The translations under genes were made by a program, and so were the position numbers. This document shows positions 16,019 to 25,343 of a stretch of DNA of 64,000 nucleotides, in pieces. The notes under the pieces were generated by a model. It saw only the letters and a program-made list of their open reading frames with translations. It was not told the origin of the DNA and searched no databases. Positions within the stretch are counted from its first letter, which is position 1; each line of letters starts with the position of its first letter. The DNA is taken from assembly GCF_039544165.1 (NCBI RefSeq), contig NZ_BAABLD010000002.1, positions 124,001 through 188,000 of the forward strand, read 5' to 3'. Source of the DNA: Viridibacterium curvum (GTDB taxonomy: Bacteria; Pseudomonadota; Gammaproteobacteria; Burkholderiales; Rhodocyclaceae).

Positions 16019-18106
16019 TGGCTGGACGGGAGCCAGGCGCACGATGCGCTGGCCGATGGCAATCAGTGCGCCACTTTGCGGGTGGAAGATTGCATTGCGA
16101 AAATGCGCGGCGGTATGACTTTCCAGCGCTTGCCAGTTCAACCCTCCGTTCTGCGAACGCAGGATGCTGCCGCCACGACCGATGAGCACGATGTGGTCTG
16201 TTCCGGGCTCGACAAGTGGTACGCGCAGGTCTTCATCGGTGCCCGCGGCGATCTTTTGCCAGTCGCTTTGCCCGGGTGCCTGACGCAGGATCGTGCCGCC
16301 ACGACCGACAAGTAGCAGAGCGCCGGTGCGTGCATCGAACTGGAAAGCCAGCAGCACGGTAGTCACGTCCGAGACGATGCGGCGCCAGTGCAGGCCGTCG
16401 TCGTCACTGCGCAGGATCACGCCGTCTTCGCCCGCCAGCCATAGCGTGCCGGTCTCAGGGTCTGCATGGCTTGCGAACACATTCGCAGGGTTATCAAGTT
16501 GTACAGCCTGCCAGGTGTCGCCGCCATCGGTGCTGCGACGCAGGCTGCGGCCCTTGCCGTAGAGCAGGATGCTGCCGGTCTTTGCCGAGACCAACCCGTT
16601 GCGGAAGAGATCTTCGTCATGCGACAGGCCGCGCTTCTCCCAGTGCTCGCCGCCATCGCGTGAGCGGTAGACGTAACCATGCATTTCCAGTGTGAAGAAC
16701 TGCTCGCGTGCGGGATCGGCAAACATCGCGTAGAAGCCCTCGGCCTGCTCGAAGGGGGTGTGGTGCACGATTTGCCAGCTGCGGCCTGCGTCGCCCGAAC
16801 GCATGATGGTGCCGGGCGGGCCTGCCGTGATGAAGCTCTGTGTGCCGGGCACATGCAGTACGGCTTTGAAGCCTGCGGGATAGCGTTCGTCCGGGAAGCG
16901 CACTGGCACGGTCTGCCAGGTCTGACCGGCGTCGTCTGAGCGGGCGATTGCGCCCGCATCGCCGAGGGCCACGACCACCGGGCTGTCGGGTAAGGCTGCC
17001 AGTGCAACCAGATATTCCCCCTGGTTGGCGCGCAGGCGTTGCCAGGTGCGGCCGCTGTCGTGTGACTGGTAGAGCGCGCCTTCATCGCCGGCGGCGATGT
17101 GCAGCTGGCGTTGCCGGTCATGCAGCAGGGTCTGGAAGCTAGGTTGCTCGGGCAACAGGCTGCTGTGCCAGCTGCGGCCGCCGTCATCCGAGCGCGCAAC
17201 AAGACCACCGAGACCAGCGCCGACCACGCAGCGACGGCCTTCGTCATAGCTCAAGGCCGACAGTTGCACTCCGGCCTTCACCACGCGACGCTGCCACTGT
17301 TTGCCCTCCGCGTCGCCCAGCAGCACGTCGCCACTGTGCGTGGCCAGTACCCAGCGTTGGTGGGCCGCGTCGAAGACGGCATCCGTGACGTAGCCCTGTG
17401 ATGCCGTCTGGATCAGTTTCCAGCTGAGCCCGTCATCACTGGAGCGCCATAGTCGTCCCTTGGCACTGGCTGCAAGAAGGCTCCTGCCGGCGTTGATGAA
17501 ACGCGTGACAGGGGGCGTGTTGCGATCGCGCGACTGGACCAGCTGCCAGCTTTGCCCCTCGTCGCTGGAACGCAGGATCGTGCCTTCCTCGCCGCCTACC
17601 AACAGGCTGCCGCGCGTGCTGCGTGCAATGGTGTTGAGTGTGATGGCCTTGCCGAGTGAGCCGCTCTCCCAGTGCATGCCATCGTCGACGGAGCGCAGCA
17701 GGCTGCCCTGGCTGCCCACGGCCAGCCATGCCTGATCCGGGCGCAGCTTGAAGACCTGACGCAAGCTGGCAGACGAACCGGACGCCATGCGCTGCCAGTG
17801 CTCGCCCGCATCGGTCGAACGCATGATCAGGCCGTTGTCGCCCACTGCGATGAGGCTGCGCCCTGCGGCAAGGTGCTGGATGGCGTCCTTCGCTTCTGTG
17901 GTCGCGGCTTGCCATTGGCGCGCATCCCGGGAGCGCAGGATGCTGGCGTCGCCTCCGGCAACGATGAGTGCGCTGCTGGCTGGCTCGATGAGGCCAGTGA
18001 CGAAACCCGGATTGAGCACCTCAGCCACGTAGGCAGGGGCTGGGGCCGCCGCGAGGGCGAACGAGGGGAGTGCGCATGCCACGGCGCGCAACAGCGTCTG
18101 CATCAT
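16016..18106 (-). CDS. Exported Ycf48/BNR-repeat beta-propeller protein (copy 1)
   Basis: Protein of 696 aa. A signal peptide (MMQTLLRAVACALPSFALAAAP) is followed by about a dozen repeats of the form RSxDxGxxW, separated by segments such as GGEEGTILRSSDEGQSW. This is the Asp-box pattern of BNR/sortilin and Ycf48-like beta-propellers. The fold usually binds proteins or glycans; no enzymatic residues are evident. CAGGAGA 6 nt before ATG 18106 sets the start, so an in-frame upstream extension to 18496 is spurious. Its promoter region is shared with the divergent LacI gene. A lipoprotein paralogue lies at 23166-25319. Confidence 0.85.
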   Translation of the reverse strand: MMQTLLRAVACALPSFALAAAPAPAYVAEVLNPGFVTGLIEPASSALIVAGGDASILRSRDARQWQAATTEAKDAIQHLAAGRSLIAVGDNGLIMRSTDAGEHWQRMASGSSASLRQVFKLRPDQAWLAVGSQGSLLRSVDDGMHWESGSLGKAITLNTIARSTRGSLLVGGEEGTILRSSDEGQSWQLVQSRDRNTPPVTRFINAGRSLLAASAKGRLWRSSDDGLSWKLIQTASQGYVTDAVFDAAHQRWVLATHSGDVLLGDAEGKQWQRRVVKAGVQLSALSYDEGRRCVVGAGLGGLVARSDDGGRSWHSSLLPEQPSFQTLLHDRQRQLHIAAGDEGALYQSHDSGRTWQRLRANQGEYLVALAALPDSPVVVALGDAGAIARSDDAGQTWQTVPVRFPDERYPAGFKAVLHVPGTQSFITAGPPGTIMRSGDAGRSWQIVHHTPFEQAEGFYAMFADPAREQFFTLEMHGYVYRSRDGGEHWEKRGLSHDEDLFRNGLVSAKTGSILLYGKGRSLRRSTDGGDTWQAVQLDNPANVFASHADPETGTLWLAGEDGVILRSDDDGLHWRRIVSDVTTVLLAFQFDARTGALLLVGRGGTILRQAPGQSDWQKIAAGTDEDLRVPLVEPGTDHIVLIGRGGSILRSQNGGLNWQALESHTAAHFRNAIFHPQSGALIAIGQRIVRLAPVQP

Positions 18107-18287
18107 CGTCGTCTCCTGTGAGGCTGGCGATCTGCGCCGCCAGTCGCAACGATTATCCCTGAATGGGACTGCAGGGTGCCGTAACGTCCGTGAAACAGGC
18201 GATAATCCGCATGTTTTCCCGGTTCTCCGGGCAGACCAGGAACAGGCAGCAGACACAACACACCATAGATCTCGGGGAAACCAGACA

Positions 18288-19352
18288 GTGGACAGCAGCG
18301 CAAAATTGACCCGGCGCGTCACGCTTGCAGACGTTGCCAAGATGGCAGGCGTATCAAAGCAGACCGCCTCACGGGTTGTTAATGACAGCCCCAATGTGAC
18401 CGACGAGACTCGGGCGCGCGTGAAGCAATGCATTGAGGCGCTGGGTTTCCGTCCCAGCGCCCTGGCGCGCCAGCTGAACACCGGCCGCAGCCACACACTG
18501 GGAATCGTGAGTAACGCTTCGGTGGGCTATCTCGTGTGTGGCGAGGCCTATGTCGGCATGCTTCAGCAAACCGACAAGATGGGCTATGCCTTGCTCAACA
18601 AGCTGGTCACCGACTTTGCGCCAGACAACGTGACGTCCTTGATGGACGGACTCATCGAGCGCCAGGTTGATGGTGTCATCTGGGCCGGTCCGGATATCGG
18701 CGACAGCCACACCTGGATGGACAGTTACCCGATGGAGCGTCTGCCGATGCCCATGGTGGCGATCAATACCCGTCCGCGCCCCGGCATCGACGTGGTGGGC
18801 TTCAACAACTTCCTCGGCGGACAGAACGCGACGCGACACCTCATTGGCCTCGGGCGCAAGCGTGTGGCACACCTGTCGGGCCCGCTGGATCGCTGGGTGG
18901 CGTCGGAGCGCGTGCTTGGCTGGCGCAAGGCACTCGAAGAGGCGGGGCTCGGCGATTGCCAGCGCCTGTTCGTGGAGGGCAACTGGGAAACCTCGGGCGG
19001 TGGTGAGGGATTGCGTCGGCTGCTGGAAATCGATCCCAAGATCGACGCGATCTTCGTCAGCAGTGACCGCATGGCGCTTGGTGTGTTGCTGGAGGCCCAG
19101 CGTATGGGTATCCGCGTGCCGGAGGACATCGCTGTCGTCAGTATCGACAATGATCCGCAGAGTGCATTTTTCAACCCGCCCCTGACCACCATGACGCAAG
19201 ACACGCCGGCGATGGCTGAAGCGGCTTTGTGCCTGCTGGTGCGTCGCATCTGCGAGCGCCATGGTGAGCCTTATCCCGCTTTGTGCGCGGAGATGCCGAA
19301 CACCTCGTTCGAACATCAGTTGATCGTGCGCGGCAGTACGGTAGCAAATTGA
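18288..19352 (+). CDS. LacI family transcriptional regulator
   Basis: Protein of 354 aa. The N-terminal helix-turn-helix (VTLADVAKMAGVSKQTASR) and hinge (ARQLNTGRSHTLGIV) are typical of LacI/GalR regulators. The remainder is a periplasmic-binding-protein-like effector domain with GRKRVAHLSGP and VPEDIAVVSIDND. The effector, probably a sugar or sugar acid, is unknown. As the only LacI gene in the window it is a candidate for the TACCGGTA palindromes near the pectate lyase genes, but that link is inference. GTG 18288 follows GGGGA. Its stop is 9 nt before mobB. Confidence 0.92.
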   Translation: MDSSAKLTRRVTLADVAKMAGVSKQTASRVVNDSPNVTDETRARVKQCIEALGFRPSALARQLNTGRSHTLGIVSNASVGYLVCGEAYVGMLQQTDKMGYALLNKLVTDFAPDNVTSLMDGLIERQVDGVIWAGPDIGDSHTWMDSYPMERLPMPMVAINTRPRPGIDVVGFNNFLGGQNATRHLIGLGRKRVAHLSGPLDRWVASERVLGWRKALEEAGLGDCQRLFVEGNWETSGGGEGLRRLLEIDPKIDAIFVSSDRMALGVLLEAQRMGIRVPEDIAVVSIDNDPQSAFFNPPLTTMTQDTPAMAEAALCLLVRRICERHGEPYPALCAEMPNTSFEHQLIVRGSTVAN

Positions 19353-19361
19353 GGAGTGGCT

Positions 19362-19916
19362 TTGACGCGCAGTGAGGGTCAGGCCGCCCGGACGGGAGCC
19401 CCTGCTTTCGGATTCGCCGGCTATTCGGGATCAGGCAAGACCACACTGATCGAGCGGCTGATACCGATCTTCAGCGGAGCGGGTCTGCAGGTGTCCCTGA
19501 TCAAGCACACGCATCATGGTTTTGACATCGACCGCCCCGGCAAGGACTCCTTTCGTCTTCGTGAGGCGGGCGCATCGCAGGTCATGCTGGCCGGTGAAAA
19601 GCGCTGGGCCTTGATGACCGAGCTGCGCAACCTGCCGCAGCCGACGCTGGCCGAGCTCAAGGCGCAGCTGGCCCCTTGTGATCTCGTGTTGGTCGAAGGT
19701 TTCAAATCGGCCGATCTGCCGAAGATCGAAGTCTGCCGTCCCTCTTTGGGACATCCTTTCGTGCATAGCAGCTTTCCCGGCGTGGTGGCGGTCGCCAGCA
19801 ATGAGCCGGTCGATTGCGGTTTGCCCTGTCTGGATCTTGATGATCCGCTTGCGATCGCAGAATTCGTTCTACGCTTCCTGGATATTCCCGCGCAATTGGC
19901 CGGGGTTGTTGCCTGA
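19362..19916 (+). CDS. mobB: Molybdopterin-guanine dinucleotide biosynthesis adaptor MobB
   Basis: Protein of 184 aa. The P-loop GYSGSGKTTLIERL (near residue 21), the IKHTHHGFDIDRPGKDSFR block and DLVLVEGFKSADLPKIEV are characteristic of MobB, a GTP-binding protein that helps attach GMP to molybdopterin. GAGGAG at 19351-19356 is best spaced for the TTG at 19362; a GTG at 19356 is the alternative. It starts 9 nt after the LacI stop and 18 nt before moeA, suggesting one transcript. Confidence 0.93.
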   Translation: MTRSEGQAARTGAPAFGFAGYSGSGKTTLIERLIPIFSGAGLQVSLIKHTHHGFDIDRPGKDSFRLREAGASQVMLAGEKRWALMTELRNLPQPTLAELKAQLAPCDLVLVEGFKSADLPKIEVCRPSLGHPFVHSSFPGVVAVASNEPVDCGLPCLDLDDPLAIAEFVLRFLDIPAQLAGVVA

Positions 19917-19934
19917 CAACCGAAGAGATTGAAC

Positions 19935-21119
19935 ATGCTGAGTTTCGAGGCTGCGCGCGATGCCCTGCTGGCATCTGCTACCACCATTTCTGCAACAGAG
20001 AGCGTGCCATTGACCGAGGCTGTTGGCCGCATCCTGGCTGCCGATGTCGTGTCGGCTATCGACGTGCCGCCCGCGGACAATTCTGCCATGGATGGTTATG
20101 CCGTCCGGGTGGCGGAGCTGGGCGACGGTGTGTTGCCCGTCAGTCAGCGCATCCCCGCCGGCAGCAAGGCAGAGCCGCTGCAGCCCGGTAGCGTGGCGCG
20201 CATCTTCACTGGTGCGGCGATTCCGCCGGGTGCGGATGCCGTGGTGATGCAGGAGCGTTGTGAAGTCGACGATGCTGGTGTGCGCGTGCAGGCCGCGCCC
20301 GGCGTTGGTGAAAACATCCGCCGTCGCGGCGAAGATATCGCCCGCGGTGCGGTCGTGCTGCGCGCGGGTGAGCGCTTGAGCCCGGCTGCATTGGGACTGG
20401 CTGCTTCGATCGGCATTCCGCGTCTCACGGTGTATCGCCGCCTGCGCGTCGCAACATTCTTCACCGGCAGCGAGCTGCAGGAGCCCGGAACGCCGCTGGC
20501 TGCGGATCACATCTACAACTCCAACCAGTACATGCTGGCGGGGTTGTTGGCCGAGTTGGGTTGCGAAGTAATCAGTCTGGGCATCGTGCCCGACGATCTG
20601 GCCGCCACGCGTGAGGCCTTGCGCAAGGCCTCGCGCGATAGCGATCTCGTGCTGACCTGCGGCGGTGTGTCGGTAGGTGAAGAGGATCACGTCAAGGCGG
20701 CTGTCGAAGCAGAGGGGGCGCTGGAGAGGTGGCGTGTGGCCATTCGTCCGGGCAAGCCGCTGGCTTCGGGTCGCATCGGGGAGACGCCCTTCATCGGCTT
20801 GCCGGGCAATCCGGTTTCGAGTTACGTGACTTTCCAGATGCTGGTGCGCCCTTGCCTGCGGCGTCTTCAGGGCATGACCGACGTGTTGCCGCGGCCGCTG
20901 AGCCTGCGTGCGGCCTTCGACTGGCGCAAGAACGTGCCAGTACGGGAGTTCCTGCGTGTCCGTGTCGATGCGGACGGAGCGCTGCAGCTCTTCCCCAATC
21001 AGGGCAGCGCGGTGTTGAGTTCCTGTGCGTGGGCCGAGGGTTTCGTGAGCAATCCGCCGCAGACTGCAATTGCCAAGGGCGATGTCGTCCAATTCATCCC
21101 GCTCGGGGGACTCGCATGA
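19935..21119 (+). CDS. moeA: Molybdopterin molybdotransferase MoeA
   Basis: Protein of 394 aa, the usual MoeA length. It inserts molybdate into adenylated molybdopterin. Signatures include PPADNSAMDGYAV, GAAIPPGADAVVMQE, RRGEDI, GGVSVGEEDHVK and the late FIGLPGNPVSSYVTF. ATG 19935 follows AAGAG; a TTG two codons earlier is less likely. The final ATGA overlaps the moaD start, showing translational coupling. Confidence 0.97.
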   Translation: MLSFEAARDALLASATTISATESVPLTEAVGRILAADVVSAIDVPPADNSAMDGYAVRVAELGDGVLPVSQRIPAGSKAEPLQPGSVARIFTGAAIPPGADAVVMQERCEVDDAGVRVQAAPGVGENIRRRGEDIARGAVVLRAGERLSPAALGLAASIGIPRLTVYRRLRVATFFTGSELQEPGTPLAADHIYNSNQYMLAGLLAELGCEVISLGIVPDDLAATREALRKASRDSDLVLTCGGVSVGEEDHVKAAVEAEGALERWRVAIRPGKPLASGRIGETPFIGLPGNPVSSYVTFQMLVRPCLRRLQGMTDVLPRPLSLRAAFDWRKNVPVREFLRVRVDADGALQLFPNQGSAVLSSCAWAEGFVSNPPQTAIAKGDVVQFIPLGGLA

Positions 21120-21364
21120 AGGTGCAGGTGCTGTTCTTCGCCAGCCTGCGCGAGGCGCTGGGTACGGCTGGCGAGACTCTGGAGGTGGGCGAGGGCTGCG
21201 ATGTCGCGGCCGCACGCGCGTTGCTGGCGGCTCGCCGTGGCGAGTGGCAGCGTCTGGCTTCGCCACGCATCCGGGCGGCCGTCAATCAGGCCTTGGTGGC
21301 CGAGGCGCATGGGCTTGCCGAGGGTGATGAACTGGCATTTTTCCCGCCGGTGACGGGAGGCTGA
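21116..21364 (+). CDS. moaD: Molybdopterin synthase sulfur carrier subunit MoaD
   Basis: Protein of 82 aa with a ubiquitin-like fold and the C-terminal Gly-Gly needed for thiocarboxylation (PPVTGG). It supplies sulfur to the MoaD-MoaE synthase, which converts precursor Z to molybdopterin. It begins inside the moeA stop (ATGA) and ends one base before moaE. Confidence 0.95.
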   Translation: MKVQVLFFASLREALGTAGETLEVGEGCDVAAARALLAARRGEWQRLASPRIRAAVNQALVAEAHGLAEGDELAFFPPVTGG

Positions 21365-21365
21365 C

Positions 21366-21812
21366 ATGGCCATATCGGTGAGTGTGCAGAGCGAGGATTT
21401 CGATGTGGGTGTCGAGGTGCGCGCGCTGTCGATAGCCGGTGTGGGTGCTGTGGCGAGTTTTGTCGGGCGCGTGCGCGAATCGCAGAGCGGCCTCTTCGCC
21501 ATGACGCTGGAGCATTACCCGGGCATGACCGAGCGTGCCTTGCACGAGATCGCGGTGGAGGCCGAGTCGCGCTGGCCGATCGCTGCGGTGCGCATCGTCC
21601 ATCGCGTCGGTCGTTTGTTGCCGGGCGAGCAGATCGTGTTTGTCGGTGTGTCCGGCCCGCACCGCGGCGAAGCGTTCGCTGCGTGCGAGTTCGTCATGGA
21701 TTACCTCAAAACGCGAGCCCCCTTCTGGAAGAAGGAAGAGGACGCGAACGGCGCACACTGGGTGGATGCGCGGGAGACGGACGATACGGCCGCTGCGCGC
21801 TGGCAGCGCTGA
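21366..21812 (+). CDS. moaE: Molybdopterin synthase catalytic subunit MoaE
   Basis: Protein of 148 aa. GAVASFVGRVR, LEHYPGMTE, HRVGRL, GEQIVFVGVSGPHRGEAFAACEF and APFWKKE are the MoaE signature blocks, including the active-site lysines. It forms the heterotetramer with MoaD that makes the dithiolene of molybdopterin. Last gene of the mobB-moeA-moaD-moaE run; the convergent pseudopilin gene ends 17 nt downstream. Confidence 0.97.
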   Translation: MAISVSVQSEDFDVGVEVRALSIAGVGAVASFVGRVRESQSGLFAMTLEHYPGMTERALHEIAVEAESRWPIAAVRIVHRVGRLLPGEQIVFVGVSGPHRGEAFAACEFVMDYLKTRAPFWKKEEDANGAHWVDARETDDTAAARWQR

Positions 21813-21829
21813 ACAGGGCGACCAGCTAC

Positions 21830-22477
21830 TCACTGCCCGAAGTTCAGGCCTTGCCCCGGAGCGCCCTGGCTTTGCGCTTGGTTTTGCTGACTCTGCTGAT
21901 CACCGGCCATGGGGAGTGAGCCTGCGGCCGGGATGCCGCCGGCAGCCGGGGGTTGACCGTCCTGGTTGGGCAGTTCGCAGCCGTTATCGGTACACACGAC
22001 GCCATAGACGAAGACCCAGTCGCGATAGCGCTTCTTGTTCTTGAAGTGGAAGAACTCGTCGGGGAAGTTGTCTTTGCGGATAGGTTCGCCTTCGGCCTTG
22101 CTGTAAACGCCGAGGATGCCGCCCTCGGGTGAGCGGATGATCCCCCAGTCGGTACTGCCGGTCAGTGGGTCCGCGTAGATTCGGCGCAGGTAGCGTTTGA
22201 CGCCCGGATATCGCTTGTCGCGTATCAGGTCATCGAGCGAGCGGGGCGCCACGGCTGGCATTCCTGCGGGCGTGTTCTCGAAATAGCCTTTGACGGCGCG
22301 CTTGAATTCAAGCCCGACGGCGAGCAGCTGGGCCTCGGCTTCACGTCGCTGTACTACCGCGCCGTACTGCACGGCGGTGGCAGCGATGAGTGCGATGACA
22401 GCCAGCACGATCATCACGCCGATGTAGCTGAAGCCATGCGCCGCTGCGCGGCCGGAAAACCGTTCAGGGAGATGCAT
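21830..22477 (-). CDS. Type II secretion-like pseudopilin with atypical position 5
   Basis: Protein of 215 aa. A class III leader ends in G before FSYIGVMIVLAVIALIA. The order matches a prepilin cleavage site and hydrophobic helix, but residue +5 of the mature protein is Gly instead of the usual Glu. The rest resembles GspG (YADPLTGSTDWG, then GVYSKAEGEPIR), with a Gln/Gly/Pro-rich tail. Lack of Glu5 is known from tip pseudopilins of the GspK type, so it could cap a pseudopilus. It starts 2 nt after the upstream pseudopilin gene. Confidence 0.82.
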   Translation of the reverse strand: MHLPERFSGRAAAHGFSYIGVMIVLAVIALIAATAVQYGAVVQRREAEAQLLAVGLEFKRAVKGYFENTPAGMPAVAPRSLDDLIRDKRYPGVKRYLRRIYADPLTGSTDWGIIRSPEGGILGVYSKAEGEPIRKDNFPDEFFHFKNKKRYRDWVFVYGVVCTDNGCELPNQDGQPPAAGGIPAAGSLPMAGDQQSQQNQAQSQGAPGQGLNFGQ

Positions 22478-22479
22478 GC

Positions 22480-23061
22480 TTACCAGCGCCGGTAGGGGAT
22501 GCCGTTGAGGCCGATGGCTTCCGACTTCGAGTACACGTCGTAGACCTCTTCCCCCTCTTTGGGGTCATTGGCCTCGCTGGTGTAGGAACGCAGCCCCCAG
22601 GTCTGTGAATCCGGGATGCTCGGGTCGTCGCTCAGCGGATCGCGCGGGATGCGGCGCAGGAAGTAGATCTTTCGGCCCGAGGAGTTGCGCTGGTCCGGCT
22701 TGCCCAGCACCAGATCGTCAAGCGTTTTGGGGTAGCCGGGCGAGCCGACCTCGGTGGCGATGATCCCCTGGTCGGCCGCCTGTTTGTAGGCATCAAGTGC
22801 AGCACGTATCTCGCGCAGTGCCAGCCGCAGTTCGTGTTCACGGGTGCGTTGCACGCCCACCTGGGCCAGCGGGATCGTGATGCTGGCGAGCACGCCGAGG
22901 ATGGCCAGGGTGATCAGCAGTTCGATAAGACTGAACCCTTTGGGACTGAACCCCTGGGAACTGAAGTCCTTGGGCGGGCGGAGGCAGATCAATGGCACGT
23001 TCGGCAGCGCAGAGGTGGGAGCAGAGGGCGCATTGTGCCCGCGTGGCCTGTCAGCGTCCAT
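22480..23061 (-). CDS. Type II secretion-like pseudopilin (GspG-like)
   Basis: Protein of 193 aa with the prepilin motif KGFSLIELLITLAILGVLASI, including Glu5, and the GspG-like DP...WG region (RRIPRDPLSDD, then TWGLRSY). The leader before the cleavage site is unusually long, about 42 residues, so the true start may lie downstream, though no better start with a ribosome site is obvious. It is first in a two-gene unit with the second pseudopilin and divergent, across 104 nt, from the BNR-repeat lipoprotein gene. Confidence 0.82.
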   Translation of the reverse strand: MDADRPRGHNAPSAPTSALPNVPLICLRPPKDFSSQGFSPKGFSLIELLITLAILGVLASITIPLAQVGVQRTREHELRLALREIRAALDAYKQAADQGIIATEVGSPGYPKTLDDLVLGKPDQRNSSGRKIYFLRRIPRDPLSDDPSIPDSQTWGLRSYTSEANDPKEGEEVYDVYSKSEAIGLNGIPYRRW

Positions 23062-23165
23062 GTGCTGTGCCGCAATACCGGATCAGGCTGGTGCTCAAGT
23101 AGACTTGGCGGTCTAAATGCCTGCTGCCAAGAAGCAGCGCGAGACAACACAGGAGGAAGACAAGG

Positions 23166-25319
23166 ATGTATCCAGCAGCTCTGGGCAAGGTTTCGGTGTT
23201 TGCGCGTGGCAGCCTGATTGCGCTGATCTGCCTGTCTATGTTTGCGTGCAGCAAGAAGGACGGCGCCGATGGCGTCGTAGCACTGCCGGCGGAGGCGCCG
23301 ACCTACCGCACGGTTGTGACCAATCCCAACCTGTTCCAGCTTGCCAACGATGGCGAAGGGAAGAGCGTCATCGTGGTCGGTACGGACGGTGCCACCTGGC
23401 GTTCGACTGATGGTGGGCAGACCTGGCAGATCGCCAATGCCGTGACCAGTGAGCAGATTGGCGCGATTACCGCCGTTGGCAAGAGTGGTCGCATGATCGC
23501 CATCGGGACCAATGGCCTGGTGCTGCGCTCCGACAACAATGGTGAGTCCTGGGTGACTGTCGATACGGGTACACAGGCCGCGCTGCGTGGCCTTGCCGTT
23601 GCCCCTGATGGCAAGACCGTATTCGTTGCCGGCATGCAGGGCACCCTGCTCAAATCTACCGACGCTGGCGAACACTGGACTGCGCTCAAGCCAGGCACCG
23701 GCGCATTCCTCGGTCACGTAGTCGTCAATGAAAAATTCGGTACCGTGCTGCTGGGTGGCGAGAAGGGCGCTTTGCTGGTGTCGCAGGATGCCGGTGCTTC
23801 CTGGCATGGACTCAACATCGGAGAGATCACGATTTCCGAACTGATCGTCGACCAGAAAACCGGCACCGTGTACGCCGGCACCGAGGGTGGTGAAGTCCTC
23901 AAGTCGGTCGACGGCGGTGGTAGTTGGGCCGTGACCGATACGCGTCTCAAGACCTACGTAACCCGCCTATTCGTTGCCGAGGATGGCGTGGTATACGCGC
24001 TGAGCAGCGGTGGTGACGTGGCGCGCACGGCTGATGGCGGCAAGACCTGGCAGAAGCAGCATATTGCCGATAACACTTATCTGGCGCGCATGGTGCAGAC
24101 GCCGGACAAGGTGTTGGTGGTCGTGGGTGATCAGGGCGTTGTACTGCGCTCGGAAGACAACGGTAAGTCCTGGCAGAAGATGGCGTTGGAGTGGGGGGCT
24201 GGCAAGAACATCGACAGCGTATTGCGCGATGCAGCCAGCGGCGCACTGATCCTGGTCGGTCCTGGTGGGCAGATAGCCCGTTCGGCGGATAGCGGCAAGA
24301 CCTGGACACGTGTTCGGCAAGGCGCTGGCGACTATGTGCATGGCATTGCGGCGCATCCGTCGGGGGCGTTGATTGCCGTCGGTGCGCGTGGGTTGCTGCT
24401 GCGCTCCGAAGATGGTGGCTTGCGCTGGCAGGGCGTAAAGAGCATGGAAGGCTTCCCGCTACCCTACCTGTTCAAGGTGGCTTATGAGCCGGTGGTCAAC
24501 AAGCTCGTGGCGGTCGGCGCAGGCGGGACACGCATCCTCTCGGCTGACGGTGGCATCAACTGGGAAGCGCATCGCAGTGATGATCTACCGACTTTTCAGG
24601 GCTTCGTCACACACAGCAAGACCGGCAATATCGTCATGCATGGTGATATCGGCGGGCTGGGCCTGCTAGCTACTGATGGCAACTTCTCGACGCCGCAGAA
24701 GTTCGGCGAAAGCGCACTCTGGCGTGGCGTCGAGGACGCGTCCTCCGGCAAGCTCTGGCTGGTGGGGGACGATGGCAGCGTCGCCATGTCGGCCGATGCC
24801 GGGCGCAGTTGGCGCAAGATGCCCACGGGCAGTATGGCCAAGCTGTACAACGCCCTGATCGATGCTGACAAGAAGCTTTACCTTGTGGTCGGTTCGCAAG
24901 GGACCATCCTGCGCTCGGAGGACGAAGGCAATAATTGGGCGGCCGTCGAGAGTGGTGTGGTGCATAGCCTCAACTCCATCATTGCGGATCCGAAGTCCGG
25001 CGCCATCGTGGTGGTGGGGGACAAGGGCACCATCCTGCGCTCAGAAGACAAGGGCAAGAGCTGGCAAGCCGTCAGCAGCGGCAATGAAAACCTGCTGCGT
25101 GGCCTGATGATCGAGCCGGGAAGCCGTGCGCTCATCCTCGCTGGCCGCAACGGCACAGTGATGCGCAGTGTAGATGGCGGAAAGACCTGGCAGGCTATCG
25201 ACCTGCACACCACTGGCCATATCAAGACGCTAGCCGTGCTGCCTGCGTCGGGCAATCTGCTGGCCTACGGTGATCGCGTCGTGCTGCTCGAACGGACCAG
25301 TGCCAAGCCGACTGAATAG
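23166..25319 (+). CDS. Ycf48/BNR-repeat lipoprotein (copy 2)
   Basis: Protein of 717 aa. The signal peptide ends at LSMFAC, a lipobox with Cys28, so it is probably a lipoprotein. More than a dozen Asp-box repeats follow (for example RSTDGGQTW, RSDNNGESW, KSTDAGEHW, RSADSGKTW), building one or two beta-propellers. Ycf48-like proteins act as assembly factors or protein-binding scaffolds; nothing here indicates catalysis. AGGAGG at 23151-23156 supports ATG 23166. It is divergent from two pseudopilin genes and paralogous to 16016-18106, which suggests a role at a secretion apparatus or the cell surface. Confidence 0.85.
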   Translation: MYPAALGKVSVFARGSLIALICLSMFACSKKDGADGVVALPAEAPTYRTVVTNPNLFQLANDGEGKSVIVVGTDGATWRSTDGGQTWQIANAVTSEQIGAITAVGKSGRMIAIGTNGLVLRSDNNGESWVTVDTGTQAALRGLAVAPDGKTVFVAGMQGTLLKSTDAGEHWTALKPGTGAFLGHVVVNEKFGTVLLGGEKGALLVSQDAGASWHGLNIGEITISELIVDQKTGTVYAGTEGGEVLKSVDGGGSWAVTDTRLKTYVTRLFVAEDGVVYALSSGGDVARTADGGKTWQKQHIADNTYLARMVQTPDKVLVVVGDQGVVLRSEDNGKSWQKMALEWGAGKNIDSVLRDAASGALILVGPGGQIARSADSGKTWTRVRQGAGDYVHGIAAHPSGALIAVGARGLLLRSEDGGLRWQGVKSMEGFPLPYLFKVAYEPVVNKLVAVGAGGTRILSADGGINWEAHRSDDLPTFQGFVTHSKTGNIVMHGDIGGLGLLATDGNFSTPQKFGESALWRGVEDASSGKLWLVGDDGSVAMSADAGRSWRKMPTGSMAKLYNALIDADKKLYLVVGSQGTILRSEDEGNNWAAVESGVVHSLNSIIADPKSGAIVVVGDKGTILRSEDKGKSWQAVSSGNENLLRGLMIEPGSRALILAGRNGTVMRSVDGGKTWQAIDLHTTGHIKTLAVLPASGNLLAYGDRVVLLERTSAKPTE

Positions 25320-25343
25320 GACGTTTGCGCCATTCCAATCATG

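Noticed and set aside
18107..18496. N-terminal extension of the BNR-repeat protein
   Set aside because: It would overlap the divergent LacI gene; a clear signal peptide and AGGAG mark the start at 18106.
23073..23086. Possible TACCGGTA-type operator between the pseudopilin and BNR genes
   Set aside because: Only one half (ATACCGG) matches; the other half is ATCAG instead of TAWCA, and no second site is nearby.
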